Assembly: GCF_022829385.1 (NCBI RefSeq) | Contig: NZ_JAKSXX010000182.1 | Location: 1-64,000 of the forward strand | Source of the DNA: Methylobacterium sp. J-070 | GTDB lineage: Bacteria > Pseudomonadota > Alphaproteobacteria > Rhizobiales > Beijerinckiaceae | Direction: 5' to 3' | Length of the DNA stretch: 64,000 nt | In this document: in pieces, positions 39,977 through 47,770 of the stretch | Layout of the letters: every line of letters begins with the position of its first letter | How positions within the stretch are numbered: position 1 is the stretch's first letter | The notes under the pieces: model-generated | Told to the model about the DNA's origin: nothing | Seen by the model: only the letters and a program-made list of their open reading frames with translations | The model's database searches: none | Made by a program: the position numbers and the translations under genes

Positions 39977-40717
39977 TCAGTGCGTGCCGCCGCCGGCCGC
40001 CGCGGCCGGCGTGCTGTCGCCGCGCTTGCGCGTGGTGCGCTGCTCGATGCGCTTGTCGCGCACCCCCACCGCGATGATGCGCTTCACGAAGATCCCAGGC
40101 GTGTGGATCGTGTCCGGGTCGATCTCGCCGGGCTTCACGAGGTGCTCCACCTGCGCCACCGTCATCCTGGCGGCGGTGGCCATCATCGGGTTGAAGTTGC
40201 GGGCGGTCATCCGGTAGCGCAGGTTGCCCTCGGTGTCGCCGGTATGGGCATGGACCAGGGCGAGGTCGGCGAACAGGCCGCGCTCCATGACGAACTGCTC
40301 GCCGTCGAACTCACGCACCTCCTTGCCCTCGGCGACCTTGGTGCCGACGCCGGTCTTGGTGAAGAAGGCCGGGATGCCGGCGCCGCCGGCGCGGATGCGC
40401 TCGGCCAGAGTCCCCTGCGGGTTGAACTCGATCTCGAGCTCGCCACCGAGGTACTGACGGGCGAACTCCTTGTTCTCGCCGACATAGGACGAGATCATCT
40501 TGGCGACCTGCCGTGTGTCCAGAAGCTTGCCGAGGCCGACGCCGTCGATGCCGGCATTGTTCGACACGATGGTCAGGCCCTTGACGCCCGAGAGGCGCAC
40601 CGCCTCGATCAGCTCGTCCGGGATGCCGCACAGGCCGAAGCCGCCGCACATCACCATCATGTCGTCGCGCAGGAGCCCGGCCAGCGCCGCGGCGGCATCC
40701 GTATAGACCTTCTTCAT
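39977..40717 (-). CDS. scoA: 3-oxoacid CoA-transferase subunit A
   Basis: A 246-residue alpha subunit. The CoA-binding motif is MVMCGGFGLCGIPDELI, with LTIVSNNAGIDGVGLG and YFV-like ARQYLGGELEIEFNPQGTLAERIR downstream, as in SCOT and PcaI. ATG 40717 has AAAAGGA eight bases upstream; the longer frame has no similarity to the family. It forms a two-gene operon with subunit B. Confidence 0.92.
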   Translation of the reverse strand: MKKVYTDAAAALAGLLRDDMMVMCGGFGLCGIPDELIEAVRLSGVKGLTIVSNNAGIDGVGLGKLLDTRQVAKMISSYVGENKEFARQYLGGELEIEFNPQGTLAERIRAGGAGIPAFFTKTGVGTKVAEGKEVREFDGEQFVMERGLFADLALVHAHTGDTEGNLRYRMTARNFNPMMATAARMTVAQVEHLVKPGEIDPDTIHTPGIFVKRIIAVGVRDKRIEQRTTRKRGDSTPAAAAGGGTH

Positions 40718-41028
40718 CGAATCGTCCTTTTCCCGCCGGTCCCGACCGGCCGAAACCCCGGGGAAGCGCGTTTCCTCGCGCTTCCTGTCGGCGATTCCAC
40801 ACGCGAAATCCAGTGGTCGGCGCCGCCAGTCCGCGCGGCCCGCGGCGATCCGTAACCCGCGCCGGCGCGGGCGGGCGTTTCGGCCCCCCGCGGTGGGCGG
40901 CAGACAAATCCCGCGGGGGGCGCTACAAGGCCTTCCGACGAGCAGACCCTGCCGGGGCCCGCGCCGGCTTGAGGGGGCCTGACGCGGCGCCCGGCTTCCC
41001 GGCCGCAACCGCGGCCCTCCGGAGCATG
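40718..41028 (+). other. Divergent region before the AsmA-like gene
   Basis: About 310 bases with no supported gene. The in-frame extension of the AsmA-like gene through here is Arg/Gly-rich and lacks family support. No convincing promoter was found. Confidence 0.4.
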
Positions 41029-42858
41029 ATGCCGCTGCGCCGCCCGATCCTCATCCTCGCCTTCGGCAGCTTGGTCGTCGCCGGTCTCGGCCTGCGCGAC
41101 TGGCCGGTGGACGGGCCCAGGGCGGCGGCCTTCGCGGGGGAGGCCTTCGACGCCTACGGCCTCGTCCTGAGCGTCGAGGGGCCGGCGAGCCTGACGCTGC
41201 TGCCCGTGCCGCGCCTCACCCTCGGTCGCGTCCGCGTCGCGTCCGCGCCGGCCGGGCCGGCGCTGGCGGAGGACGGCCGCCTGAGTCTGGACCTCGATCC
41301 CGTCAGCCTGCTCGCCGGGCGCGCCGCCGCGGGGGGGCTGCGCCTCGAAGGCGCGCGCCTGTCGCGCGACGCGGATTGGCGCGCGCTCCTCGCGCGCCTC
41401 GCCGGCCCGGCCCGGTCCGGCGATACGCCGCCGCTGCGGCGTATCGCCGTCAGCGGCGCCCGCCTCGCCGACGGCGGCGAGGCAAGGGATATCGATCTGG
41501 ACATCGCGTGGCCGTTCTGGAGCGCGTCGGCCGAGGGCCGCGCCAGCCTGACGTGGCGCGGCGTCCCGACGCGGATCGTGCTCACCCACCTGCGGCCGGC
41601 CGACATCGCCCAGGGCCGGAGCAGCCCGTTCACCGCGGAGGTGACATGGCCGGGCGGGAGCCTCGCGGCCGACGGGCGCGTGGCGGACGCCGCGGCCGGC
41701 ACCGGGCTGCCCGGTCTCGCCGGTCAGGTCCGGTTCGAGACGCGCGCGCTGCCCGAGTGCCTGTCCTGGATCGGGCGGGACGTGCCGCTCTCGCCGCTCG
41801 CCGGCGCCTTCTCGGTCTCCGGGCGGTTCGAGACGGCGGCCGGGTCCCTGTCCTGGCCGAGCCTCCGGATCGGCATCGGCCCGAACGTGCTGGAAGGCGC
41901 GGGCGCCGTCGCCCTGGGGCCCGGCGACGCGCCCCGCCTCTCGGTCCAGGCGACGCTGGCGGCCGAGAGGCTCGACCTCGCCCCCCTGGTGGACGACCTC
42001 GCGCGGGTCCTCGGGTCCGAGCCCCAGGACATGGCGCTGGCGCCGTTCACCCGGGGCGACCTCGACCTGCGCTTGTCAGCCGCTCAGGGGCAGGTCGGGC
42101 CGGTTCAGGTCCAGGACCTGGCGGCAAGCGTCCTGGTGCGCGAGGCGGCCGTGGAGGTCGCGGTGAACCGCGCCCGGATCGAGAACGGCACGCTCAAGGG
42201 CCGCATGACCCTGTCGAGCGGGGCCGACCCGGCCGTGACCGAGATCCGCATGCAGGGGAGCCTCGACCGGGTCGCCCTCGGCAGCCTGCTGAGCGAGGTC
42301 GGCGCGTCGCGCTGGCTGGCCGGGCCGGCGAACGGCCAGTTCGTCCTGGAGGCCAGCGCCCGCGACAGTGCCGGCCTGCTGACCCATCTCGGCGGCCGGG
42401 CGACGCTCGCCGTGGAGGGCGGGACCATCACCGGGCTCGACCTGGCCGACGTGATCCACCGGAACGGGGCCGTCGCCCCCGGGGCGCTCGCACGCCGGAA
42501 CGGCCGGACGGCCTTCGAGCGGGCCGCGGTGACCCTGCGCTTCGTCGACGGGATCGGCGAGATCACCGAGGCGGGGCTGCTCGGCCCGGGGGTCGGGGCG
42601 ACCCTGCACGGGCAGGTGTCGCTGCCGGAGCGACGTCTCGATGCCAAGGGGAGCCTCGTGCTGCGGCCCGCCACCGACCCGCTCCGCGGACTCCTGTTCG
42701 AGATCTCCGGGCCCTGGAGCGCGCTCACCGCCCAGACCCTCGCCCCCGGCGAGGGCGCCGAGCCGGCCGGCCGGTCGGGCGAGGCGTTGCTGCCCCTGTC
42801 CCTCAAGGAGCCCGCCGCGGTCGGGCTTCCCGGCACGGCGCGCGCCTACGTGCCTTGA
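41029..42858 (+). CDS. AsmA-like envelope protein
   Basis: A 609-residue protein with one N-terminal membrane helix (RPILILAFGSLVVAGLGL) and a long repetitive beta-rich periplasmic body. Landmarks are LLPVPRLTLGRVRV (AsmA N-terminal block) and LGGRATLAVEGGTITGLDLADVI, typical of the AsmA C-terminal domain. AsmA/TamB-like proteins are thought to bridge membranes and carry phospholipids. Two adjacent ATGs are present; the second has better spacing from GGAG. Confidence 0.82.
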   Translation: MPLRRPILILAFGSLVVAGLGLRDWPVDGPRAAAFAGEAFDAYGLVLSVEGPASLTLLPVPRLTLGRVRVASAPAGPALAEDGRLSLDLDPVSLLAGRAAAGGLRLEGARLSRDADWRALLARLAGPARSGDTPPLRRIAVSGARLADGGEARDIDLDIAWPFWSASAEGRASLTWRGVPTRIVLTHLRPADIAQGRSSPFTAEVTWPGGSLAADGRVADAAAGTGLPGLAGQVRFETRALPECLSWIGRDVPLSPLAGAFSVSGRFETAAGSLSWPSLRIGIGPNVLEGAGAVALGPGDAPRLSVQATLAAERLDLAPLVDDLARVLGSEPQDMALAPFTRGDLDLRLSAAQGQVGPVQVQDLAASVLVREAAVEVAVNRARIENGTLKGRMTLSSGADPAVTEIRMQGSLDRVALGSLLSEVGASRWLAGPANGQFVLEASARDSAGLLTHLGGRATLAVEGGTITGLDLADVIHRNGAVAPGALARRNGRTAFERAAVTLRFVDGIGEITEAGLLGPGVGATLHGQVSLPERRLDAKGSLVLRPATDPLRGLLFEISGPWSALTAQTLAPGEGAEPAGRSGEALLPLSLKEPAAVGLPGTARAYVP

Positions 42859-42924
42859 TGTCCGCGTGACGCCCCCGTGGCGCCGTCTTCGGTCAAGCTC
42901 TAAGATCGGGCCCTCAACGCCTCC

Positions 42925-43713
42925 ATGATCCCCATGCGCCGCCTGCTCATCGAGGAACCGGTCACCCGCGCGGGGCCCCTGGCCCGGCGGCTCGCCGTGT
43001 TCTCCCTCGTCGCCACCGGGATCGCGCTGGTGCTGGTCCGGGATCCGCGCGCCGACACCGACGCGGCGCTCGCCGCCCTGGCGGCCGGGCTCGGCGTCGC
43101 GCTCGCCGCGACCCTGGCGGCGATCTTCGCCTTCGTGCGGGTCTGGCGCGAGGGCGCGCGGGGGCTCGGGGCCGCCGTCGCCGGTCTGGTCCTGGCGCTC
43201 GTCGTCCTCGGCTATCCCGCCTTCCTGGCCCTGCGCGGATTGCGGCTGCCCGCCCTGTCGGACATCAGCACCGACATCGACAATCCGCCCGCCTTCTCGC
43301 GCTCGCGCGCGGCCTTCGCGGCCCGCGGCGGCCGCTATCCGGCCGATCCGGGGCCGGCGCTCCGCGAACGCCAGCGCGGCGCCTACCCGCAGATCGCGCC
43401 GCTGACGCTCGATATCGGCGCCGACGCGGCGTTCGAGCTGGCCCGCAAAGCGGCCCTCAACCGGCACTGGCAGATCGTCGAGGCGATCCGCCCGGGCGGA
43501 CGGACCGGCAACGGCCGGATCGAGGCCGTGGCGCGCGGCCTGATCCTCAACCTGCCCGACGACGTGACCGTCCGGATCCGCCCCCGGGCCGATGGGGCAC
43601 GGATCGACGTGCGGTCCGCCTCGCGGCTGGGTGGCCGCGACTTCGGCAGCAGCGCCGACCGGATCCGCGCCTATCTCGACGATGTCGCCAACCTCGCCCT
43701 CGCGGTGAAGTAG
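42925..43713 (+). CDS. DUF1499 family membrane protein
   Basis: A 262-residue protein with three predicted N-terminal membrane helices (about 25-42, 50-70, 80-100) and a C-terminal DUF1499 domain: AYPQIAPLTLDIGADAAFEL, HWQIVEAI, then DVTVRIRPRADGARIDVRS and GGRDFGSSADRIRAYL. The biochemical role of DUF1499 is unknown. It lies 66 bases after the AsmA-like gene, possibly in one envelope-related transcript. Confidence 0.85.
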   Translation: MIPMRRLLIEEPVTRAGPLARRLAVFSLVATGIALVLVRDPRADTDAALAALAAGLGVALAATLAAIFAFVRVWREGARGLGAAVAGLVLALVVLGYPAFLALRGLRLPALSDISTDIDNPPAFSRSRAAFAARGGRYPADPGPALRERQRGAYPQIAPLTLDIGADAAFELARKAALNRHWQIVEAIRPGGRTGNGRIEAVARGLILNLPDDVTVRIRPRADGARIDVRSASRLGGRDFGSSADRIRAYLDDVANLALAVK

Positions 43714-43718
43714 GCGCC

Positions 43719-44639
43719 TCAGGCGGGGGCGTAGGTGCCGTCCAGGCTCGGCAGACCCTGCGCGGTCGCGAGACCGCGCCCGACCAGATCCTCCAGGTGG
43801 GCGAGGACCGACAGAGCCGCCGCGCCCTTCAGACGCGGATCGAGCCCCTGATAGATCGCCGCGACGATGTCGGCGATCCGCGTGTCGCCGGCGGCCAGCC
43901 GGGCCCGGATCGCCGCCTCGCGCTGGCGCCGATGGCCGGCGAGGCCGCGCAGGAACCGCGCCGGCTCGCGGACCGGGCCGCCATGGCCGGGCCAGTAGGT
44001 CTGCTCGGAGCGTGCCCGCAGTTTGTCGAGGGAGGCCATGTAGGCCCGCATCTCGCCATCCGGAGGCGCCACGATCGTGGTGGACCAGGCCATGACGTGA
44101 TCGCCCGAGAACAGGGCCTCCGCCTCCGGCAGGGCGAAGGCGAGATGGTTCATCGTGTGCCCCGGCGTCTCCACCGCCACGAGGGTCCATCCGGGCCCGC
44201 AGACGGAATCGCCCTCCGCCATGACCCGATCGGGGGCGTGGGCCGTATCGGTGCTGGCATCGAGGCGCGGCACTTCGGCGTCCGCCAACGGCCGCGCCGC
44301 CCGGTGCGGGCCGCAGCCGAGGATCGGCGCACCCGTCCGGGCCGCGAGGAGCCGCGCCCCGGGGGAATGATCCCGGTGGGTGTGGGTGACCACGATCGCG
44401 TCGACCGTCTCGCCGGGAAGACCTTCCAGGAGCGCGTCGATGTGATCGGGCTGGTCCGGACCGGGGTCGAGGATCGCGACGCGGCCCCGGCCGATCACGT
44501 AGGTGCAGGTTCCCGTCGCGGTGAACGGTCCGCCGTTCGGCGCGATGCGGCGGCGGATCAGCGGCGCCACCGCCTCCAGGCGCCCGGCCGGAGGTCTCGC
44601 TCGATCGAAGGTCAGGGTGCTCTCGTCCGCGTCCGCCAT
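43719..44639 (-). CDS. MBL-fold metallo-hydrolase (LACTB2-like)
   Basis: A 306-residue metallo-beta-lactamase-fold hydrolase. Metal motif VVTHTHRDHSPGARLL (HxHxDH), GHTMNHLAFALPEAEALFSGDHVM (third His and bridging Asp), and YWPGHGGPV; a C-terminal winged-helix-like segment (LAHLEDLVGRGLA) matches the LACTB2/thioesterase-like subgroup. Substrate unknown, possibly RNA or a thioester. Convergent with the DUF1499 gene. Confidence 0.87.
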   Translation of the reverse strand: MADADESTLTFDRARPPAGRLEAVAPLIRRRIAPNGGPFTATGTCTYVIGRGRVAILDPGPDQPDHIDALLEGLPGETVDAIVVTHTHRDHSPGARLLAARTGAPILGCGPHRAARPLADAEVPRLDASTDTAHAPDRVMAEGDSVCGPGWTLVAVETPGHTMNHLAFALPEAEALFSGDHVMAWSTTIVAPPDGEMRAYMASLDKLRARSEQTYWPGHGGPVREPARFLRGLAGHRRQREAAIRARLAAGDTRIADIVAAIYQGLDPRLKGAAALSVLAHLEDLVGRGLATAQGLPSLDGTYAPA

Positions 44640-44757
44640 CGCTGCCTCGCGCGACCTGGTGGACGGTTCCTAAAGCGTATCCGGACCGCGTTGCAATCGG
44701 CGCCGCTCCGGCATCGGCGGATGCGCGCGGTCCGCGTGTGCAGCCCGATCGAACCGG

Positions 44758-44934
44758 TCAGTCGGTGCGACCCGGGGGGCGGGTCCGGACACGCACCGGC
44801 ACGAGCACGGGAGCCGCGACGAGGCCGAGGGCCGCCTCGCGCAGGGCCTCCCCGGTTCTGCCGATGACATCGGCGAGGCGGGCCGTCGCCGCGGCGGCCT
44901 TCGATCGGACGGTGGTCTTGGCGGATTGCAGCAT
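44758..44934 (-). CDS. Small basic protein under sigma-EcfG control
   Basis: A 58-residue ORF: an Ala/Arg-rich amphipathic helix (LQSAKTTVRSKAAAATARL), a hydrophobic patch (LGLVAAPVLVPV) and a basic tail. I do not recognise the family. Support comes from a perfect GGAAC-N16-CGTT promoter whose -10 ends 36 bases before its ATG, and from its place in a cluster of small stress genes. The ribosome binding site is weak (CGAG). Confidence 0.55.
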   Translation of the reverse strand: MLQSAKTTVRSKAAAATARLADVIGRTGEALREAALGLVAAPVLVPVRVRTRPPGRTD

Positions 44935-44970
44935 CACGGATCTCGGCTCGAACCAGAAGGCCTATCTTCG

Positions 44971-44995
44971 AACGCTAGCGTGTGCGTCCCGTTCC
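44971..44995 (-). promoter_or_regulatory. Sigma-EcfG promoter of the 58-residue gene
   Basis: On the minus strand GGAAC (44995-44991), 16 bases, CGTT (44974-44971), an exact consensus match facing the small ORF at 44934. It diverges from the DUF1328 promoter 64 bases away. Confidence 0.75.
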
Positions 44996-45058
44996 GTCCC
45001 CGATTGCCGCGGCCGGATCTGGCGGCCGCCTCCACACACAGGACTTTGTCAAGTGGGC

Positions 45059-45083
45059 GGAACCGGAGCGAAACCTTGGCGTT
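45059..45083 (+). promoter_or_regulatory. Sigma-EcfG promoter of the DUF1328 gene
   Basis: GGAAC (45059-45063), 16 bases, CGTT (45080-45083), exact consensus, with about 50 bases of leader before the ATG at 45140. Confidence 0.78.
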
Positions 45084-45139
45084 TTCGTGGTCAGAACGAC
45101 GCGGCCCGCCCGCGTTGATACAGTCGAAGGATACGTACA

Positions 45140-45316
45140 ATGCTCGGTTGGGCCGTAACTTTCCTTGTCGTTGCCCTCGTGGCCGCTCTGCTTGGTTTCG
45201 GTGGTATCGCCGGTACGGCGATGGAAGCCGCCAAGCTGGTGTTCTTCGTGGCGATCGTCCTGTTCGCGATCTCGGCCGTCGTCGGCCTGATGCGCGGCCG
45301 TTCGCCGACGCTCTGA
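45140..45316 (+). CDS. DUF1328 (UPF0391) small membrane protein
   Basis: A 58-residue protein of two membrane helices separated by GIAGTAMEAAKLV: LGWAVTFLVVALVAALLGFG and VFFVAIVLFAISAVVGLMRG, the complete DUF1328/YtjA layout. These proteins often appear in stress regulons; no molecular role is known. GAAGGA precedes the ATG. A perfect stress promoter precedes it and two hairpins follow it. Confidence 0.92.
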   Translation: MLGWAVTFLVVALVAALLGFGGIAGTAMEAAKLVFFVAIVLFAISAVVGLMRGRSPTL

Positions 45317-45330
45317 CGCGTATCGATACG

Positions 45331-45355
45331 CGCCAGCCCTGTGCTCGGGCTGGCG
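45331..45355 (+). terminator. Hairpin after the DUF1328 gene
   Basis: A perfect 9-bp stem (CGCCAGCCC with GGGCTGGCG), 7-base loop, 14 bases after the stop codon; no T-tract, so it probably works with the next hairpin. Confidence 0.55.
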
Positions 45356-45368
45356 TGACGCTGCAACG

Positions 45369-45396
45369 AGCCGCCGCGGCACGCGGCGGCTTTTCT
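45369..45396 (+). terminator. Intrinsic terminator of the DUF1328 gene
   Basis: A perfect 9-bp stem (AGCCGCCGC with GCGGCGGCT), 5-base loop, followed by TTTTCTT. Confidence 0.88.
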
Positions 45397-45631
45397 TATG
45401 GAGCGGGGACGATGCCCGGAGGCGGCCTCCGTCGCCGGCAGCGACCCGGCGCGTTAGTCCGCTCCGGGGCCATCGTGCCGGCGGTGAGGCGGCGTTCCGT
45501 CATCCCGATCTGCGGAGACGCGCCCGAACTCCGATCGGACCGTCGATGCTCACGCGCGTCAGGTCGAAGGCACTGCGGCACACGATCAGGTCGGCATTCG
45601 CCTCCGCGGGTCGCGACGCGCCGGATCGAAT
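45397..45631. other. Gap between the DUF1328 terminator and nepR
   Basis: 235 bases with no supported gene. Frames crossing it are Arg-rich shadows. A GGAAC occurs on the minus strand at 45498-45494 but no GTT is spaced correctly. Confidence 0.4.
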
Positions 45632-45901
45632 CTACTTGCGGTCGGCGCTGTCGAGCTTCGCGATCAGGTCGGCGAAGCGGTCGGGGACCGGCTGCTGCGT
45701 GATCGTGTCGTACATCGTCCGCAACTGCGCGGCGATGCGGTTGCGGGTCTGATCGCTGAGGCCCGTCCGGGAGGGAGGGCTGGCTGTCGGCTTCTGGGGT
45801 TCGGCGCCGGCGCTGTCATTCGCGTCCGATGTGCGACGCGAAGCGACTCCCGGATGCGGATACCGCGCACGGCGGCCCGCCTCCTTCCCCTGATCCACCA
45901 T
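45632..45901 (-). CDS. nepR: NepR, anti-sigma factor of the general stress response
   Basis: An 89-residue protein whose C-terminal half is the NepR domain: RNRIAAQLRTMYDTI and PVPDRFADLIAKLD; the N-terminal half is disordered. NepR holds sigma-EcfG inactive until phosphorylated PhyR sequesters it. I chose ATG 45901 (AGGGG upstream) over the ATG at 45964, which would lie at about the predicted transcription start. It is divergent from phyR and has its own sigma-EcfG promoter, a feedback arrangement. No ecfG gene is adjacent, as in Methylorubrum. Confidence 0.88.
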   Translation of the reverse strand: MVDQGKEAGRRARYPHPGVASRRTSDANDSAGAEPQKPTASPPSRTGLSDQTRNRIAAQLRTMYDTITQQPVPDRFADLIAKLDSADRK

Positions 45902-45976
45902 CGACACGCCCCTTATTGCCGATGTCGGCTGGGCCGCATTGTGCTGCGGCTCGACATACGCCATGGCTGCGGCGGC

Positions 45977-46002
45977 AACGCCTGCCCGCCGGGATCGGTT
46001 CC
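45977..46002 (-). promoter_or_regulatory. Sigma-EcfG promoter of nepR (N17)
   Basis: Minus strand: GGAAC (46002-45998), 17 bases, CGTT (45980-45977). Both 16 and 17 base spacers are used by this sigma factor. The leader to ATG 45901 is about 70 bases. Confidence 0.75.
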
Positions 46003-46012
46003 GCCGGGGGGT

Positions 46013-46037
46013 GGAACGGAGTGCGGGCCTCCGCGTT
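46013..46037 (+). promoter_or_regulatory. Sigma-EcfG promoter of phyR
   Basis: GGAAC (46013-46017), 16 bases, CGTT (46034-46037), exact consensus, about 100 bases before the phyR ATG. Its -35 lies only 11 bases from that of the divergent nepR promoter, so both can be fired from one small region. Confidence 0.8.
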
Positions 46038-46136
46038 GGGCGGTAGGCTGCGCAGGATATAAGCCGGCCCCGGCACGACTTCGGTCTGAGATCGGAGTGA
46101 CGCGGTCGGGCAGCACGGCGAGGCACAGGGGATCGA

Positions 46137-46940
46137 ATGTCGACATCGCAACTCGTGGTACAGCACCTGCCGTACCTGCGCCGCTACGCGCGCGCGCTTA
46201 CGGGGAGCCAAGTGGCGGGTGACGCGTACGTCGCCGCCACCCTGGAGACCCTGGTCAACGAGCCGGACACGCTGGGCCGGAGCACCAACATCAAGGCCGA
46301 CCTGTTCCGGGTTTTCACGCGGATCTGGAACTCGCTCTCGGTCAACGGACGCAGCGAGCAGGTCCAGCACGATCTTCCGGCGGAAGTCCGCCTCGGGCAG
46401 ATCACCCCGCTGCCGCGGCAGGCCTTCCTGCTCTCGTGCCTCGAAGGCTTCTCCGAGGAGGATGCGGCGATCATCCTGGGTGTCGACGTTTCCGAGGTCC
46501 GCGACCTCGTGGACGAGGCCGGCCGTGAACTCGCCGCCGACATGGCCACCGAGATCCTGATCATCGAGGACGAGCCTCTGATCGCCATGGATCTCGAGGC
46601 GCTGGTCGAAGGGCTCGGCCACAACGTCATCGGTGTGGCCCGCACCCGCACCGAGGCGATCAAGATCGCCGGCGAGGGCAAGCGCCCGGGGCTGATCCTG
46701 GCCGATATCCAGCTCGCCGATGGCTCTTCCGGCCTCGACGCCGTCAACGACCTGCTCAAGACCTTCGAGGTCCCGGTGATCTTCATCACCGCCTACCCGG
46801 AGCGCTTCCTCACCGGCGAGCGGCCCGAGCCGGCCTTCCTCATCGCCAAGCCGTTCCAGCCCGCCAATGTGTCCGCGGTGATCAGCCAGGCGCTGTTCTT
46901 CCAGCAGACGGCCCGGCGCCGCGAGGCCAAGACGGCGTAG
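46137..46940 (+). CDS. phyR: PhyR, general stress response regulator
   Basis: A 267-residue response regulator with the reversed PhyR layout. Residues 1-135 mimic an ECF sigma factor (region 2-like LVVQHLPYLRRYARALTG, region 4-like FLLSCLEGFSEEDAAIILGV); residues 138-256 are a receiver with EILIIEDEPLIAMD, phosphoacceptor Asp190 in LILADIQLADG, FITAYPE and AKPFQ. On phosphorylation the sigma-like domain is released and captures NepR, freeing sigma-EcfG. The promoter above indicates autoregulation. A strong terminator follows. Confidence 0.97.
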   Translation: MSTSQLVVQHLPYLRRYARALTGSQVAGDAYVAATLETLVNEPDTLGRSTNIKADLFRVFTRIWNSLSVNGRSEQVQHDLPAEVRLGQITPLPRQAFLLSCLEGFSEEDAAIILGVDVSEVRDLVDEAGRELAADMATEILIIEDEPLIAMDLEALVEGLGHNVIGVARTRTEAIKIAGEGKRPGLILADIQLADGSSGLDAVNDLLKTFEVPVIFITAYPERFLTGERPEPAFLIAKPFQPANVSAVISQALFFQQTARRREAKTA

Positions 46941-46968
46941 GCCGGCTGCCCCCACCGATCCTGAACGT

Positions 46969-47003
46969 GAAAAAAAAGCCCCGGCGCGAGCCGGGGTTTT
47001 TTT
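46969..47003 (+). terminator. Intrinsic terminator of phyR
   Basis: An A-tract, a 7-bp GC stem (CCCCGGC with GCCGGGG) around a GCGA loop, then seven Ts. The A/T-tracts on both sides allow bidirectional function. Confidence 0.93.
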
Positions 47004-47030
47004 GTTGCCCGCGTGCCGGGCGCGGCGCGC

Positions 47031-47061
47031 AAAAAAACGGGCCGGAGAAAGCTCCAGCCCG
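47031..47061 (-). terminator. Minus-strand intrinsic terminator of the candidate sRNA
   Basis: Read on the minus strand: CGGGCTGGAG, loop CTTT, CTCCGGCCCG (10-bp stem with one wobble), then seven Ts. No minus-strand protein gene lies upstream to explain it. Confidence 0.85.
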
Positions 47062-47120
47062 TCGAAGAGGTTCCGGCCGATGCACAAGGGGAATGCGGGG
47101 AGGACCAGGTGGCCGGGTGC
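47031..47120 (-). ncRNA. Candidate sigma-EcfG dependent small RNA with anti-SD loop
   Basis: A promoter without an ORF (GGAAC-N16-CGTT at 47151-47127, minus strand) is followed about 90 bases later by a minus-strand intrinsic terminator ending in seven Us. The predicted RNA starts near 47120. Its 5' part can form a hairpin with stem CCGGCC/GGCCGG (47116-47111 with 47078-47073) whose 32-base loop holds CCUCCCC (47103-47097) and a second CCCC run, complementary to Shine-Dalgarno sequences. That is the design of trans-acting sRNAs in alphaproteobacteria. Start site and expression are inferred; a very short peptide cannot be excluded. Confidence 0.6.
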
Positions 47121-47126
47121 TGGAGA

Positions 47127-47151
47127 AACGGCCGCCGGCCCGTGCGGTTCC
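47127..47151 (-). promoter_or_regulatory. Sigma-EcfG promoter of the candidate sRNA
   Basis: Minus strand GGAAC (47151-47147), 16 bases, CGTT (47130-47127), exact consensus. It points away from the gene at 47348 and toward the minus-strand terminator. Confidence 0.75.
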
Positions 47152-47281
47152 AGAAAATCGCTTTTTCGACGAATGTGGCCGCGAAGGCACAGAGGACGGT
47201 TGTGGATGACGCGGGTGCGCCGCCGCACCAACGCCCGGAGCACGGCCGAATACTGAGGGGCGGGCGACGCGCGATAGTCTA

Positions 47282-47306
47282 GGAACCTGTGATTGCAGGC
47301 CGCGTT
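47282..47306 (+). promoter_or_regulatory. Sigma-EcfG promoter of the gene at 47348
   Basis: GGAAC (47282-47286), 16 bases, CGTT (47303-47306), exact consensus, 41 bases before the ATG. Confidence 0.78.
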
Positions 47307-47347
47307 ATAACAACATCCTGTCAAGCTCACGCGACGAGGTCGGGGTT

Positions 47348-47713
47348 ATGCTGCGGTCTGGTTTCATTCTGGGCGTGAGTGCTCCCGCCGCTCTTCTCAC
47401 TGTCCTGGTGCAGCCGGTCGTGCGCGACACGGCGGACCGCTGGACGGCGCCGGTCCCGACGGCTCAGGTCGTCTATGCGCCGTTGCCGGGCATGCGGCCG
47501 GTCTCGCTGGCCATCAGCCCGACCCGGATCGCCGGCGTTCAGAAGAGCGAGGGCGGCGTCACACCGGTGGCCGGCGAGGCACAGGAGTTGGGCATCCGAC
47601 CGGTTCTGAAGGCGCCCGTGCGACGCATGGTCCGCGAAGGCTGCGAGACCGCCCTCAGCTCCCTGGTCGGTCCGGAAGCGCGGCGGATGACCCCGGGCCG
47701 CTGCATTTCCTGA
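47348..47713 (+). CDS. Hypothetical exported protein of the stress island
   Basis: A 121-residue protein, not recognised. A hydrophobic N-terminus (SGFILGVSAPAALLTVLVQPVV) is a probable signal peptide or anchor. The rest is basic, and Cys residues near 98 and at 119 (REGCET, GRCIS) could form a disulphide. GAGG sits upstream of ATG 47348, a perfect sigma-EcfG promoter precedes it and a terminator follows, so it is a monocistronic stress gene. Confidence 0.72.
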   Translation: MLRSGFILGVSAPAALLTVLVQPVVRDTADRWTAPVPTAQVVYAPLPGMRPVSLAISPTRIAGVQKSEGGVTPVAGEAQELGIRPVLKAPVRRMVREGCETALSSLVGPEARRMTPGRCIS

Positions 47714-47741
47714 TCCGGGAGCGACCCCCGCTGGCATGACA

Positions 47742-47770
47742 AAAGGTCCCGCTGCGTCGGCGGGGCCTTT
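47742..47770 (+). terminator. Terminator after the exported stress protein
   Basis: An 11-bp stem (AAAGGTCCCGC with GCGGGGCCTTT, one wobble) with a 7-base loop; the closing TTT is part of the stem. Confidence 0.75.

Noticed and set aside
46816..47330. Long minus-strand frame across the phyR end and sRNA region as a protein gene
   Set aside because: It runs through two strong terminators and antisense to phyR, with no domain or ribosome binding site.
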